Source: Amblyornis subalaris (taxonomy: Eukaryota > Chordata > Aves > Passeriformes > Ptilonorhynchidae). Taken from it: a stretch of 64,000 nt of DNA. Location of the stretch: positions 1,098,399 to 1,162,398 of the forward strand of contig JACAXG010000081.1 of the NCBI GenBank assembly GCA_018881555.1, written 5' to 3'. Of this stretch, positions 34,401 to 46,700 are shown piece after piece (positions within the stretch are counted from its first letter, which is position 1; each line of letters starts with the position of its first letter). Under the pieces are notes generated by a model. The model saw only the letters and a list, made by a program, of their open reading frames with translations. It was not told where the DNA came from and did no database searches. The position numbers were made by a program, and so were the translations under genes.

Positions 34401-37400
34401 GCAGTGCTCAGGGCTACAGCCCTGTTGTGTGTGCNCAGGGTGGAGTCCTGCTAATCCCATCAGTCCGGAGGGTGGAAAAGAGAAAGAAAATCTGGTCGAG
34501 CAAGAACTGTCTCTAGCTGCAGCAGCCATCGTGGCCTCNGGCAGCTCCTCTCCTGCTGGGAGGAAATTTCCAGCCCTGCACTGAGGAGTAGGGATGCTGT
34601 ACCACCTCCTCCAGCCCCTGTCTTGAACCCTTGGCGAGCTGCATCTGCAGATCCTGGTGCAGTGGGGCAGTATCAGTATGGGACACTCGTTTAACCATCT
34701 CCTGCTTCTGGGAGGTAAAGGCAAAGAGAGCATCACCTGCCCAGCGTCACAAGGCAGAGATTCTGGTGGTGCTTGTGGGCAGCCTCGCTCCGGGCTTTCC
34801 AGCACGTGGGAAATTCATGAGCTTCCAAACATGCTTTGTTTTGGGGGATTTGAACAAAAAGAGGCTGTTGGCGAGTCTCACTGAGTGTTTCTGGAGATGG
34901 TNTGTCTCCAGATCTCCATTGTCTGCTTCCATTCCAGACAAAATCTTGTCTTAGTTTCTTATAAATCTTTTCTATTTTCATGTTTCCATCTTTCTGTGCC
35001 CCCTGGCAGACAGTGGCTGCTGCCAGGCTGGGCTGTGGTTGTGCCAAACACACAGCTCAGGGTGGCTTATCAGCTGTTCTAGATCAGAGCNAGTCCTGTT
35101 TGCTCTGAGAGGTTTGAAACAGCCCTTTTAGAAAAGAAGTTCCTCATGTGCCAAGAAAAGAAACTAATGTGGAAAAATCCTCGATTTTTGCCTGTTTCTA
35201 AATGATTCTCCAAGGTTTACATTTGGGAGTGGTGCCCTGTCCCTCTGCCAAACCCAAACCCTGCCTTGATGCTGTGGCTGCAGGGAGGTGTTGCCACGCA
35301 GGGCACAGTCCCCATGGGGGTGAGTGAGGAGGGGGCACCTTGGGGATATGCTGGGGCAGGGCTGGAGGTTGTTCACCNTCTCACCACCCCTCCTGCTTGC
35401 CCAGGTGCTGTCTCACAACCTGTACACAGTGCTGTGCATCCCCCACGATCCCGTGGCACTGGAAGAGCATTTCCGTGATGATGATGATGGGCCAGTGTCC
35501 AGCCAGGGCTACATGCCATACCTCAACAAGTACATCCTGGATAAGGTGAGCTCCTTGGCCATCCCACAAGACCTGCTACACCTCGGGTGGAGATGTTGGG
35601 GTGCTTGGGCTGCCTGCTTGGGGCACAGGAGCCCCACGGCTCTGCTCCCCTTCGTTCTTGGAAGTCACATGCCTTGATGGGTGGAAAGAGGGTGCAGAGA
35701 GATGGGGAGCACTCAGGTGAATGCCAAAATGAGTGAGAAATGTTTAACACTCAGCATCTCCTTGGCAAGGATGAAGTCATCCCTTTACGTCAAGGCTCTG
35801 AATGGAGCAGCATCTCTGCCCACGTTTCCTGGAGGGCTCGGAGAGAGAAATCAGCCCCTTTTTTCCTCTCCAACCCTGCTCAAATTTGAGGTGTGACCTC
35901 ATTTGGCAAAGAGGAGAGGGAGGGGGATGAAGTGCTGGGGCAGGAGCAGAGTTGGGGTGGGCAGGGGCTTTCTCCCTTTTTTCCGCGGTTCAAAGACACA
36001 TTTGTCTGGCACAGCCAGAGGTTGGTCTGTGGGTGCTGTTTCCTCCAGGCATGTGAGGAGAGGAAGAATGACTGACAGCTTTCTTCCACTGTGTGCTGGG
36101 GCCAGAGCTGGGTGCAGTAACCCTTCGATCCCCTGGCTCTCCCAGCATGCCAGTCCCTGTGCCAGTTCCCATGCCAGTCCCTGTGCCAGTCCCCATGCCA
36201 GTCCCTGTGCCAGTCCCCATCCCTGTTCCCATCTTTACCTTGCCCAGAGCTGGTCAGGAGCTGCCCAGCAATGGTGATCTTGGCTGCCGGGCTCTGGTCC
36301 GCAGCAAGTGAGGGCAGAGCCTTCCCCAGCTCCCTCTGCCCAAGGTCAGCCCAGTCCAATCTCCCCATCTCAGANTGGCCAAAATCCTTCCAGTTGCCCA
36401 CGTGGTTCTTTGGGAGGTGATCTTTAAACCCCCTTCTTCTGGTTTCACCATGGTTAATAAAATCCCAGAGGCAGCCTGAAAAGGGGGAAGTGGGTTTTCC
36501 TAGTAAGAGAGGCTTTTTGCTACCCNAAAGTTTTCCTGCAGCTCTGCTGCTGCAGGCTGCAGTTTGCTCCTGTGCTGGTGGCACGTGGCTCACACAGCTG
36601 GGATGGAGCACCCAGAGACAGTCAAGGCTCCTCTGATCCCCATCACAGTTCACCCACCTGCACCAAACTTGCTGCTTGGGGCAGCTCACAGTGCCAGGAC
36701 ACGGTTACAGAACCGTGACAGCAGCGGGNCTAAGGATGGTGGAGGCACCATTCTTGCTGTCTGCCCTCAGGCCAGAACTTCCCTTCACTCCTCAGTTCCT
36801 CTTTGTGGTTGAATAGGATAACAAGAAACCCAAAACCGTGGAGGCACTGGNGAGGTGGGCTTGGAGAGCACCACACTGCTGCATGTGTTGTACCACGGGG
36901 TTCCTGCTGGTGCTCCAGACCACCCTGTGCTTCTCACTGGTAGGGACTGGAGATTTTAGGAGTGAGGATCTCTTCCCTCCAGCACTTTCCCACCCAGAAC
37001 TCCACTCCATGGTCCCTGCTCACCCCCTGACTCCTGCCCACAGGTGGAGGAAGGTGCTTTTGTCAAAGAAAACTTCGATGAGCTCTGCTGGACCCTGACG
37101 GCGAAGAAGAACTACAAACCCAACCGGAATGGGAACAGCGTCATATCCCACCAAGATGCTTTCAAGCTCTGGTGTCTCTTCAACTTTCTGTCTGAAGACA
37201 AATACCCTCTCGTCATGGTGCCAGATGAGGTAGGACCTGCCTCTCCCCCCATCCCTGTTCTCCCAGGNCTCCGTGTGCTGGCAGAACCCCATTTGCGGGT
37301 GACACATCCTGCTATTGCTTCCTGGCATGTCCCTCTGCATCCTGCAAGATGTGGTGCTCCAGNGACTGAGAGAGGGCAGGCCAGGGGCGGGACGAGGGGG

Positions 37401-40400
37401 CTGTCTGCCCTGGGCACCCCCTGCTAGGACCACAGCCACCCCTGCTGCCCAGGGAGAAGGGGGGAATTTAGAGGGGAGACCCCTCCAAAGTGCTGGAGCC
37501 TCTCCTGACTAGAGGGCAGTGGCAGAGCAGGCGTGGCTGTCCCTCTCCATGTCACTGCTCAGCCCCTGCCCAGCATCCAGAGCGTTAAGGGTGAGGTGCC
37601 AGCCAGAGAAAAGCCTCTGGCAGTAATCTCCAAATCTCCAAATTCCACAGCATTTATCGGGGAAGGTTCTCCCTCTCTCTGGGGTCAGATCAAACCCCCA
37701 TGAGAAGGGGGGCAGATCTGGGGAGGAGGCACAAGCACAGAAGCCAAGAGCGGCTTCAGGAGAAGGAACTCAGCNGGGCAAATGGCTGCTGTTGCCTTCT
37801 ACCCCATCAACCTCCTGAGATCAGCAAAAAAATCAAAATAAAAAAAAAGAGGAGAAAAAAGACAAGAAGTGCCGTGCTGCGCAGGCGTAGGAGGGCGACC
37901 ACACTTCCTGTGCCCTGGCAGAGGTGTTTCCTGTTCCCCAGACCATGAAAAACTGAATCATCCTGAGCAACTGCATTCAATTCTTGCCCTTCTCACAGTT
38001 AAATGACATAAAAAAATCCGGCTGGTTGNGGGGACTCTGCTGTGTGTCACCTTCCTACGTGGCTCCCTGCAGTCACCCACTGGTCTCAGTCCCCAGATCA
38101 TGGGCAGAGGAGAGGTGGCAGCAAGATTTGAGCTGTAATAAGTCTTCCACACGTCAACCATCTTGGCTCTTTTTAAAAGCACTTTATTTGCAGTGTTAAA
38201 TCGATGCTTGTCTCTGTAGGGACCTGTCCGCCTGCTCCTCCCCAGTGAGTTTAGGAAAGCAGAGCAGTGCTGAGCTCAGGGCCATGCCCTGAAACGCCAG
38301 CCTTGCAGGCTGTGCGTGGGGTTTACCAGCACTGGTTTGTACTCCCTCAGGCTCCTGACTGCTACAGAGTTTTCTTACTCTGCAGACAAACCAGCCAAAA
38401 CATCCCAGCCCTGGGCTTAAAAGGAAAAACCTCCCAGTAGTGGTCAAGCTCTAACCCAGTTCAAGCCTCCTGAGCCAGCCTGCTGCCCGGGACCTCAGCC
38501 ATCACAAGGGGTGATACCTCTGGGATCATGGTCCTGCATCTCCAGGCTGGAGAGAGAAGTGGCCTTGGGCTCTCCAAAATGGGTTGGTGGGGTGGGGACA
38601 GCTCTCACTTCTTCCATCACTGAGTCTCCCCATCCCCACAGGTGGAGTACCTGCTGAAGAAGATCTGCACGGCCATGAACGTGGAGCTGAACTCCTGCGA
38701 GCTGGATGATTACCTGTCCCAGGAGCCGCAGGGGCAGGGCGGGCTCACGGTCTGGCAGTTCCTAGACATGGTGAACTCGGGGCGGTTCCTGCGAGGCATC
38801 GAGCAGGAGGCCGTCAGCATGGCCGTGGAGGAGGTGTACCAGGAGGTCATCGAGGATGTGCTCAAACAGGCAAGGAGCCCACATACCCTAGGGCACAAGC
38901 CCTNTCCTGCCCCTAGCCTGGTTTTGATCTCCGTGTCTCTCGGGCACAGGGATACCTCTGGAAGANGGGCCAGCTGAGGAGGAACTGGTCGGAGCGGTGG
39001 TTCATGCTGAAGCCCAGTGTCCTGTCCTACTACATGAGCGAGGAACGGAAGGAGAAGAAGGGGAGCATCGCGTTGGACAAGCACTGCTGTGTGGAGGTAC
39101 AGCCCAGGCCATGCTCAGCCTGGGGACAGGAGACCCTTCAGACCCCAGGAAGGGAGACCCAAGAACACACAATTTCACATCCATGAGCATGGGAGAGTCA
39201 GTCCTGTGGCTGAAGACAGGGGGGTAATGCTGTGCTGTGTCCTCTCCCTGCAGGTGTTGCCTGACAAGGATGGGAAGAGGTGCATGTTCTGTGTGAAGAC
39301 CGCGTCCCGCACCTACGAGATGAGCGCCTCTGACACCCGGCAGCGCCAGGAGTGGACGCTTGGTCCGTGCCCACCCCACACCCCTTCCCCAGCTTCCCTG
39401 TGCCCCTCTCTGTGTCCCCACTGACCGTGCCCTCCCTCTCCAGCCATCCAGACAGCCATCCGGCTGCAGGCTGAGGGAAAGAAGTCCCTGCACAAGGACC
39501 TGAAGCAGAAGCGACGGGAGCAGCGGGAGCAGCGGGAGCAGCGCAAGGCAGCCAAGGAGGAGGAGACGCAGCGGCTCAAGCAGCTGCAGGAGGAGAAGGA
39601 GAGGAAACTGCAGGAGCTGGAGCTGCTCAAGGAGGCCCAGAGGCAGGCAGAGATCCTGCTGCAGGAGGAGGAGCAGCGGCGGAGGCAGCAGCACGAGGAG
39701 ATGCAGAGGACCCTGGAAATCCAGCTGCGGGAGGCTGAGCAGGTGGGCGCATCCCGTGGGGTGTCCTGCCATGGGCTGTGTNGCTCACAGGGTGGGTGCT
39801 TCCTTTTTTTCCTTGCCCGGGGCAGCCCGCGGGTTTGGATGTGCNGTGCTGCTGCCACCTATCACCTCTGAGCTCTGCCATGTCTGAGATCCCTTTGAGC
39901 AGGAGATGAGGACAACCTGCCCTGAGGGCCTGGAGCTGGGGGGCAGTGAGAGCTGGTGCCAGGCTGTCGTGGGAGCCCATTTCTGACCTTGCAGCCAGCA
40001 CTGGCTCCAAATGACACAGCCTGTGTCCTGGGCAGGGAAACAGCTTTACTTTGGACCTCTCGCCATGGGCTTTCCCTGGTCTGGCCCGCTCCACCTGGGA
40101 TGTGGAGCTAAGGGGGTTCTGGGGACACTGGTGGTGGCCCGGCCAGCTCATGGCTTCTGTCCCCGCCGCAGGCTCGCGCCTCCATGCAGGCAGAGATGGT
40201 CCTGAAGGAGGCAGAGGCGGAGCGACAGCGCAAGCGCATCGTGGAGCTGGAGGCCATGCAGGAGCGGCTGCAAGAGGCCCTGCAGCAGGAGGTGAAAGCG
40301 CGGCAGGACGAGGAGGCTGTGAGATACGCGCAGGCCAGGTAGGACCAGGGCATCCCTCCCCCTCCTCGAGCAGCCCCAGGGCAGCAGCTGGGCATGGGGA

Positions 40401-41688
40401 TGTGCTCCCCAGAGCAGCTCAGTGCTCCTGGGTACTGGGGTGTGCTGGTGACTTCCCAGTATGCTGGCTGGGATGAAAAGCTGGTGGATGAAGTGGCAGA
40501 GAGGCATCCTCACCTCTTGCTCTTCATTGTCAGGCTACTGGCTGAGGAAGAGGAGAAGCTGAAGCAGCTGATGAAGCTGAAGGAGGAGCAAGAAGAATAT
40601 ATCATCAAAACTCAACTGGAGAAGCAAGTCCTCAAGCAGGAAATGGAGAACAAGAACAAGTGCCTGGAAGAGGCACAGAAGCAGCTGGAAGAAGTGAGAG
40701 TGAACAGGCAGCGGGTGGATCAAGATGTCATGGTGAGCATCACATCGGTGCCACATCTCTTCATGCAGCAAACCCGGGGGACTTTCCAGCCCTCCCAGAG
40801 TCACCTCCATGCTGGGGAGGACCCAGCAGCTTTGGGGACCAAGCTGGAATTGCCTCATGGGTTTCTGAGCTGTGCCATGTGCACATGATACAGTGGCTGA
40901 GACAGGACAAGCATGTCCTGCCCTGGGGAGACAGCACTGGTGTTCAAAGTGATGTCAGCTGGAGTGTGTGAAAGGGGGAGGCTTGGAGGAGGGGCAGAAG
41001 ACCTGGGGGAGGGTGAGCTGGGTCTCCATCCCAGAGGGAACCTCCAATCCAGGCTTACTCAGGGAAGGGAAACCCATGCCCACAGTCCCAGATCAGGGGC
41101 AGTGGGGCACCGTCTCACCCCTTTCCTCCATCTCTTTATTCCGTGCCAGGCGGCCCAGAGAAAGCTGCGACAGGCCAGCACCAATGTCAAGCACTGGAAT
41201 GTCCAGATGAACCGACTGATGCACCCCATCGGGCCAGGAGGTAGGAGACCAACTGACCCAGCTGACCACCCTTCCCTGCCCCTCCTGAGCATGGCCATGC
41301 TGGGGCAAGAGCCCAGTCCCCCTCCCATCTTCCCCTCTTTGGGGGCATCTAGGTGTCAGAAGGACTCTCATCTTTCAGAGAAGATACCCCAATGCCTCTT
41401 GCAAGGAGAGAATCCACAAACCTTTTTCTCAATTTCGATCCCAGGTAAACAACTCTCTTTTTCTGTCCACCTCCAGACAAGCGAACAAACGTGAGTGGAG
41501 GAGTCTTCACTGGCTACCAGCCCCTCTTGTCCCGGAGAGATTCTTCCCTCAAACTCAAGCAGAGAGTGGAGGATAAAGACAGTGATCCCACGAGGGAAAA
41601 CAGCAAGGAAAACGTGAGCAATGGTGGGAACAGCAGCGTGCTGCCATCTCCAGATGCGGACACCATGGCCACAGAGCCCACCAATTAG
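31450..41688 (+). CDS. DEF6: DEF6 (SLAT/IBP), SWAP-70-like guanine nucleotide exchange factor (complete, 11 exons)
   Basis: Activates Rho-family GTPases downstream of antigen receptors in lymphocytes, after PIP3-dependent membrane recruitment. Exons: 31450-31545, 35405-35545, 37044-37229, 38642-38869, 38950-39096, 39254-39362, 39444-39742, 40172-40338, 40534-40732, 41150-41240, 41477-41688; 624 residues against 631 in human. Residues 1 to about 150 form the EF-hand-like region (starts [15 protein letters not shown]). A PH domain spans about 216-312 (GYLWK..GQLRRNW to the exon 6/7 junction). A long Glu/Gln/Arg coiled coil of DH-like function covers about 315-550. A low-complexity Ser/Thr tail ends in PTN. 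The PH domain before the coiled coil is the reverse of the usual DH-PH order, as in SWAP-70. The ATG is in a good Kozak context and matches the family start. Intron 4 uses a GC donor, and the exon 6 donor (G|GTCCGT) is weak. One N at 38967 lies in a codon that is Arg in human. Confidence 0.96.
31546..35404 (+). other. DEF6: DEF6 intron 1
   Basis: A 3.9 kb intron with no recognisable coding or RNA gene. It contains a 24-bp unit repeated twice in tandem at 33235-33282. The long GC-rich open frames around 33340-34100 have no domain features and overlap each other on both strands. Confidence 0.6.
33235..33288 (+). repeat. Tandem duplication of a 24-bp unit
   Basis: The unit CCGGGCTGTGCTCTGCTCCC plus TCAC is present twice in perfect tandem, with the first bases of a third copy. 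Confidence 0.85.
36146..36233 (+). repeat. 12/24-bp minisatellite in DEF6 intron 2
   Basis: About seven imperfect 12-bp units of the type CCAGTCCCTGTG alternating with CCAGTCCCCATG, giving a 24-bp higher-order period. Because 12 is a multiple of three, both strands stay open across it, which creates false repetitive peptides. Confidence 0.9.
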
Positions 41689-42475
41689 CCCAGCTAGGAG
41701 TGGCGGGGCTCAGCTTGTCCCTCCAAGTGGACAGTTGGTGTGGCCATCTCTGGATGGAGCCAAAGTGGGGACCAGCACAGAGCCTACAGCGGACCACATA
41801 AGGCAGAGGTGCTCCCGTTTCCATCAGGAAGGGGCTGCAGCCACCATGGGCCAGGAGGCTCAGGCAGCCCAACACTGGGGAGAGGGCAGTGGGGCCATTT
41901 CCTCTGGGCTGCTGGACTCCCTGCACTCTGGTTTCCACTCTGCACTAAAAAAGAGCAGCTGGTGGGTCAGGACCGTGTGGCCCAGGGCTGCAGTTCCCCC
42001 TTGGCTTCTATCACAAGCTTTCTGTGCCCCAGGGTGTGGGGCCTTGCTGTGGTCACTGCCAGGGATGCCCAGGCTGACCAAGCAGGGCCTTCCTGTCACC
42101 CCCACAGCATGGCCGGGGTGACCCTAACTACGACTACCACTGAGCTCCATGATTGGTGGTTGTTGGTACTGGAGTCACTGAGAGCAGAAACCAAGGAGCA
42201 ACAAAGCTTGTGGAGCTGCTGGCCACAGACCTCCTGCCCCACACACTGGTGGCCCACCAGCCCTCCTTCCGTGGCAGTGCTAGGTTTGTAAAAGAGCCCT
42301 TTGAAAGGAATCAGTCACAACCTGTGGAAAGTGGCTTCATCAGCAGGTTTTGGATTGGTCTGTGGAGGGCCAAGAGGGACACAGAACAAATCAAAAAAAA
42401 CCCAGTAACACCATCATTTGGGTTAGTTTTTCCAAGCACCTCTGTTTAAATACAATCCTAGTCACCTGTGCCTTT
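41689..42475 (+). other. DEF6: DEF6 3' UTR and probable polyadenylation site
   Basis: No further exon is needed after the DEF6 stop. There is no AATAAA; the best candidate is the variant AATACA at 42449-42454, followed by a GT/T-rich stretch (TGTGCCTTTGGGGTCTTT). The end is therefore tentative. Confidence 0.5.
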
Positions 42476-42689
42476 GGGGTCTTTATTGTCAAGGGCACAG
42501 AGCCAGGGTCCTCTGGAACAGGTGCAGAGAGAGAGCGAGCTCCGCACCAACCNGTCCCTGCTCAGTTGCTCGACACGAGCTGAGTTCGTTGGGGAGATTA
42601 TGATCTGTTTCCTCCCGGCGCTGTCCCCGGCCTCACAGTGTTTCTCTCTCACAGTGTTTCTCTTCAGTTTTTTTCCACCGTGGCCGAAA

Positions 42690-43485
42690 GCTCCGCGGGA
42701 CAAAGCGCTCAGTGTGCGCGGGGCGCGGGGTGGCCCCGGCCCAGGCCCACGCGGCCGCGCTGACGCACAGCGGGGGCACGGGCGGCGCAGGGGCTGCGGG
42801 TCAAATGCATCACCTCTGCCCCCTTCCCACTGCATCCCAGCGCTGTGGGATGGCCCTGAGCCCTGGGCGGTTTCCATGGTGGGGTCCCTGCCTGCCCCGC
42901 GCCATCCTGGCCGGACCACTCGGACACAGGATCCCGCCACTCTGCACGGGCTTTCTGGGAAGAGCGAGCCCTCCCCAGCTGTGCCCCGAGGCTGGGCTAT
43001 TGTCTTCTGTCGAGGATCGTGAGGGCCGCGGTGCAAATTCCTGGGGCCGAGGGGTCACCGGCGCCGCTCGGGATCCTCGGGCGAGGAACCACCCGCACTG
43101 GCGCCTCGCGACCGCCATGTCCGGCCACCCTCAGCACGCCTCGCCCACGGCGGGCCACGCCCCCGACACGCCCCGCGCCCTGGACGCCCACCTCCCTGTG
43201 GGCCACGCCCCCAGCGTACANTACGGGCAGCGCCTACATTTCCCATGGGGCCCCTCGCCCGCCGCGGGACGCAGTGCGGTCGGCTCCCGGCAGGGGGCGG
43301 TGCGGCGCCCGGTGGGGGAGGCGGGGCCGTTGCCGTGGTGACGCGGGCGCGAGGCCTCCGGCGGCGGCGGCGATTGGCGACGCGCGCGCGCGAGGTGCGG
43401 TGGCGTCAGGGCGTGCGCGGTGACGCGCGAGGCCGTGGAGGGGAGTGGGGGGGGGCGCGACGGCGCGAGCGGGGCCGCGCGCGAG
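42690..43485 (+). promoter_or_regulatory. PPARD: PPARD CpG-island promoter and probable non-coding exon 1
   Basis: A strong CpG island begins about 200 bp after the DEF6 3' end. It holds two GGCCACGCCCCC boxes (43153-43164 and 43201-43212), which are KLF/SP-type sites, and a ZNF143/Staf-like TACATTTCCCA at 43234-43244. A good splice donor GCGAG|GTGAGC at 43485/43486 could end a non-coding first exon. Assignment to PPARD rests on position, orientation and the known upstream non-coding exons of this gene family. Confidence 0.6.
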
Positions 43486-43700
43486 GTGAGCGGGGCCGGG
43501 GGGAGTGCGAGGGAGAGGGGCTGTGAGGGACGGGGGAAGTGAGGGACCGGGGCTGTGAGGAGCCAGGGGTGTGAGAGAGAGGGTCTGTGAGGGAGAGGGG
43601 CTGTGAGGCACCGGGGCTGCTGTGAGCGGCAGGGGGTGTGAGGGACGGGGGATGTGAGTGGCTTGTAATGTGACAGGGTTTGCGGCAGAGGGGTGTGAGG
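43486..43700 (+). repeat. G-rich imperfect tandem repeat
   Basis: Repeated units related to GGGGCTGTGAGGGAC occur with many runs of three to five G on the plus strand. This is directly downstream of the predicted PPARD first donor. The region could form G-quadruplexes in the displaced strand or nascent RNA. Confidence 0.7.
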
Positions 43701-46700
43701 GACAGCGCAGAGAGAGGACGTGGTTGCGAGGAGCTGGGGCGTGGGGGGCGTCGGTGACTTTAGGGTTCAGGCTGTAGTTCCTACAGTTTCCTCTGCTTGG
43801 GAAATCGGGGGAGGCTGAGGACGGGCCCACACGGGAGGAGGCTTGGAGGGACAGTGTGCCCGTCTTCTGTGCCAGGGTGGCGTGGCAGAGGGGGAATTGG
43901 TCTGGGGATCGAGGGTACCAGGCACTGCAGGGGTCTGGGGCTGGAAGGAGGAGAAGCAAGAGAGTCAGGATGGACCTTCAGCAGAGCATCCGGTGAGGGG
44001 CTGCTCGAGAAGGAAGGATCTGAGAGTCCTTGCTCATCCCTCATGTCTCCACATTCTGCTCCCACTTCTCTGAGATCCCAGATAAAGGACGTGCTTGTGG
44101 GAAGGAATTGGATGTGCCGCAGGGTCCGGCCAGTGCCCATCATGGTGATGCACAGAGGTCTGAGCAGTGGCTGCCCCATGAATCAAAGTCCTGGGGCTGG
44201 TTGCAGTGTTGGTCTCTAAACCAGTGACCTGCAGGTTGAGGCAGCCCATGTCCCATTTCTTGTTTCTGCTCCACTCTCCTCTCCTCCTGCCCTCCCTGTG
44301 CAAATCCCTTGTTGCCTTCAGCAGAGAATCCTCTTCTGTACAAACGTGCTCTGGGCTGAGGTGGGAGTTTTCCTGATGTCTTACCATGTGTCAGCCAGGG
44401 ACACCAGAGGAAGCATCCAGGTGGGATGTGCTGGCAGGTTCCTTCCATGCCCTGCTGAGCTGGTGCAAGTGTTGCTTTCTGTGTGGTGTGATGGGCATGT
44501 CCTGGCATTTAGCTGTGAGCAGGATGAGGTGAGCTAGTCATTTAGTTTTAATTCTCAGATGTCAGGCAGCAGCAGCAGCAGCAACGCACTCTGGTCTGCA
44601 ATGGGAGAGAGCTCAGGGTGTGATTTGTGCACTCCCTGCATGTGATTCAGCCCTTGTTGACAGTGTCAAGGCTATGCTGTGTTACCGAATTGGGATGAGC
44701 TTTATTGCTGGTGGAGGTGGAGAAAGCCAACTCTTGATGTGCCAGTGGGGCTGGAATGATTTTAGTATTGTTCCTCGTCAGAAAGGTTAAAGAGAAACTT
44801 TGTCAGGATTGTTCAGAAAAACTGTCTTCCATGTTGGGAGAGAAGGGATGAGAAACCTGCTCTGCTGTGAGAGTGATGTTTCTGAGGGTGGCCCCACTGA
44901 TGCAGAAGCTGGTGCTGGATCCACACTCAGCAGAGCTCCAGGTGGACTGTCCTCCACCCCCGCCTTTAAACAGGGGCAATCACTGCCTTCAAGGCGATGT
45001 GACTTTGATGTCACTGACTGTGTGATCCTGATGTGATTGATGCTCCAGTGCAAGGGACTGGGGTCATATTTTTGGATCTCACACTTGTGCCCTCCCCTGG
45101 ATGTACTTGAGCTGCTTGATCCTGTAGGGAACACTGTCCACACTGAGGCTGGTGTGCTGGGATCCTTGGNTTTTGAGGCAGGGGATTCGTGTTCTTTTTT
45201 CATCCTCTCCTGAGCAGCTGCAGCTGCCACTGCCATGTCAGACCTGGAAGGCTGAGCAGCGCTGGGGGTTCACTCTCAGCCCAGCACTCCCAGGTCGCTG
45301 CTGAGCTGCCTGTCCTGGTAGAGGCTGGTGATGCTGGTTTGTTGCTGGTGCTCAGCTGCCTCACAAGTTGTCCCATGTCAAGGGCAGCAACACAAAACGG
45401 GGCGTTTCCAATGGAGTGGGAGGAGCAGCTAAGCCTGGGTAATGTCAAGGAGGGTACGTGGGTGCAAGTAGCATCATGTTCACATCTTTGTTTAATGTTT
45501 TAGTCCAGTTAGTCTGCATAACTGTCTAAAAATAGGACATATTTTCTCTAAGTCCTCTAGTTCAAAGCCTCATAAGCCATTTTTTTCCAGCATTGGTCTC
45601 TTCCTTCTCTTTTGAGCCTCAAAGGCAAAGTTATCAGGAAAACCAAGAAGAGTGAATGAACTCTGTTGAATCCTTAAGTTTCAGCCACCCAAGAGGAAGT
45701 TCATTAAAGTTGCAGGAACTTTCTGGCAGCCTCCTGAAGGTGGATTAAGCAAGCTGAGTAAACAAGCAGCCTTATGGCCACCATAGACCTTTCTCTNGCA
45801 TCAACTTTGTGCATTGTCATAAGAGCTCAGGGTCATCAGCCCCTGGCTGCAGGTGACATAAGGCAAAGGTGACATCCCAGGTGAGGGGTTGGGGCTGTCT
45901 CTTCTGGGACACCCGGGGGTTTGCTCTACCTCCTGATCTTGGGGCAGACACTGGGACCGCCTGTGGCAGCAGCCCCCTGGAGTCACCCTGGCCCAGGGTT
46001 TCAACATGCGAAAGAGGGAGTGTGTGTTTAAATTTCAGAGCTGCTGCTGGACCCAGCCCAGTGCTCCCAGCGGCATAAATATCTGGCCTTCAGCACAGCC
46101 GTGGAAACTTGTGCTCTGTCCTCCTGCAGATTGCTCCAGGTTTCGTCTCTCCGTGCTGACATGGTGACTGAGCGGTGGCTTTCAGCGACAGGCAGACGGG
46201 GACAGCTGCTCCGCAGAGGTAACCCTTCCCCTTCACATGCAGGCACTTACCAGCATGTTTCTAAAAACATGGGGTAGGGAAGAGCCTGGGAAGAGCGGTT
46301 TGTTTTGCTTTCAGCAAGTTTGATTTTGTCCATGAGCTTAAACGTTCTTCAATTTCATTTTAAATTTAAACTTCGCACCTTATTTTTGTTCAGTTCCTGA
46401 ATATGATCTTTATGGATTATGTTAGGAATACGTTGTGAGGACCATGGTCTAATCCTGTTCTCCTCAGCTGGCTCTTGCTGTCAAAGCATAGTGACATAAC
46501 ATTTGGTTATTTCACTGATGTTTGTGACTGATATTGGCTCTTGAAGATGGGGGAGGGCACATGAGACCCAGGGCTGCAGTGGGTAACCAATCACCCAGCA
46601 ATCCCACACATGATGGAGCGGTGGTGCCTGTGCTGTCAGTGTCAGACAAAGCCGAGCAGGTCACGGCAGAGACGGGACAGGGATTTGGAGGAGGTGGTCA

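Noticed and set aside
35990..36311. Repetitive peptides (PVPVPMP on plus, GTGMGTGT on minus) in DEF6 intron 2
   Set aside because: They are translations of the 12-bp minisatellite, whose period keeps every frame open.
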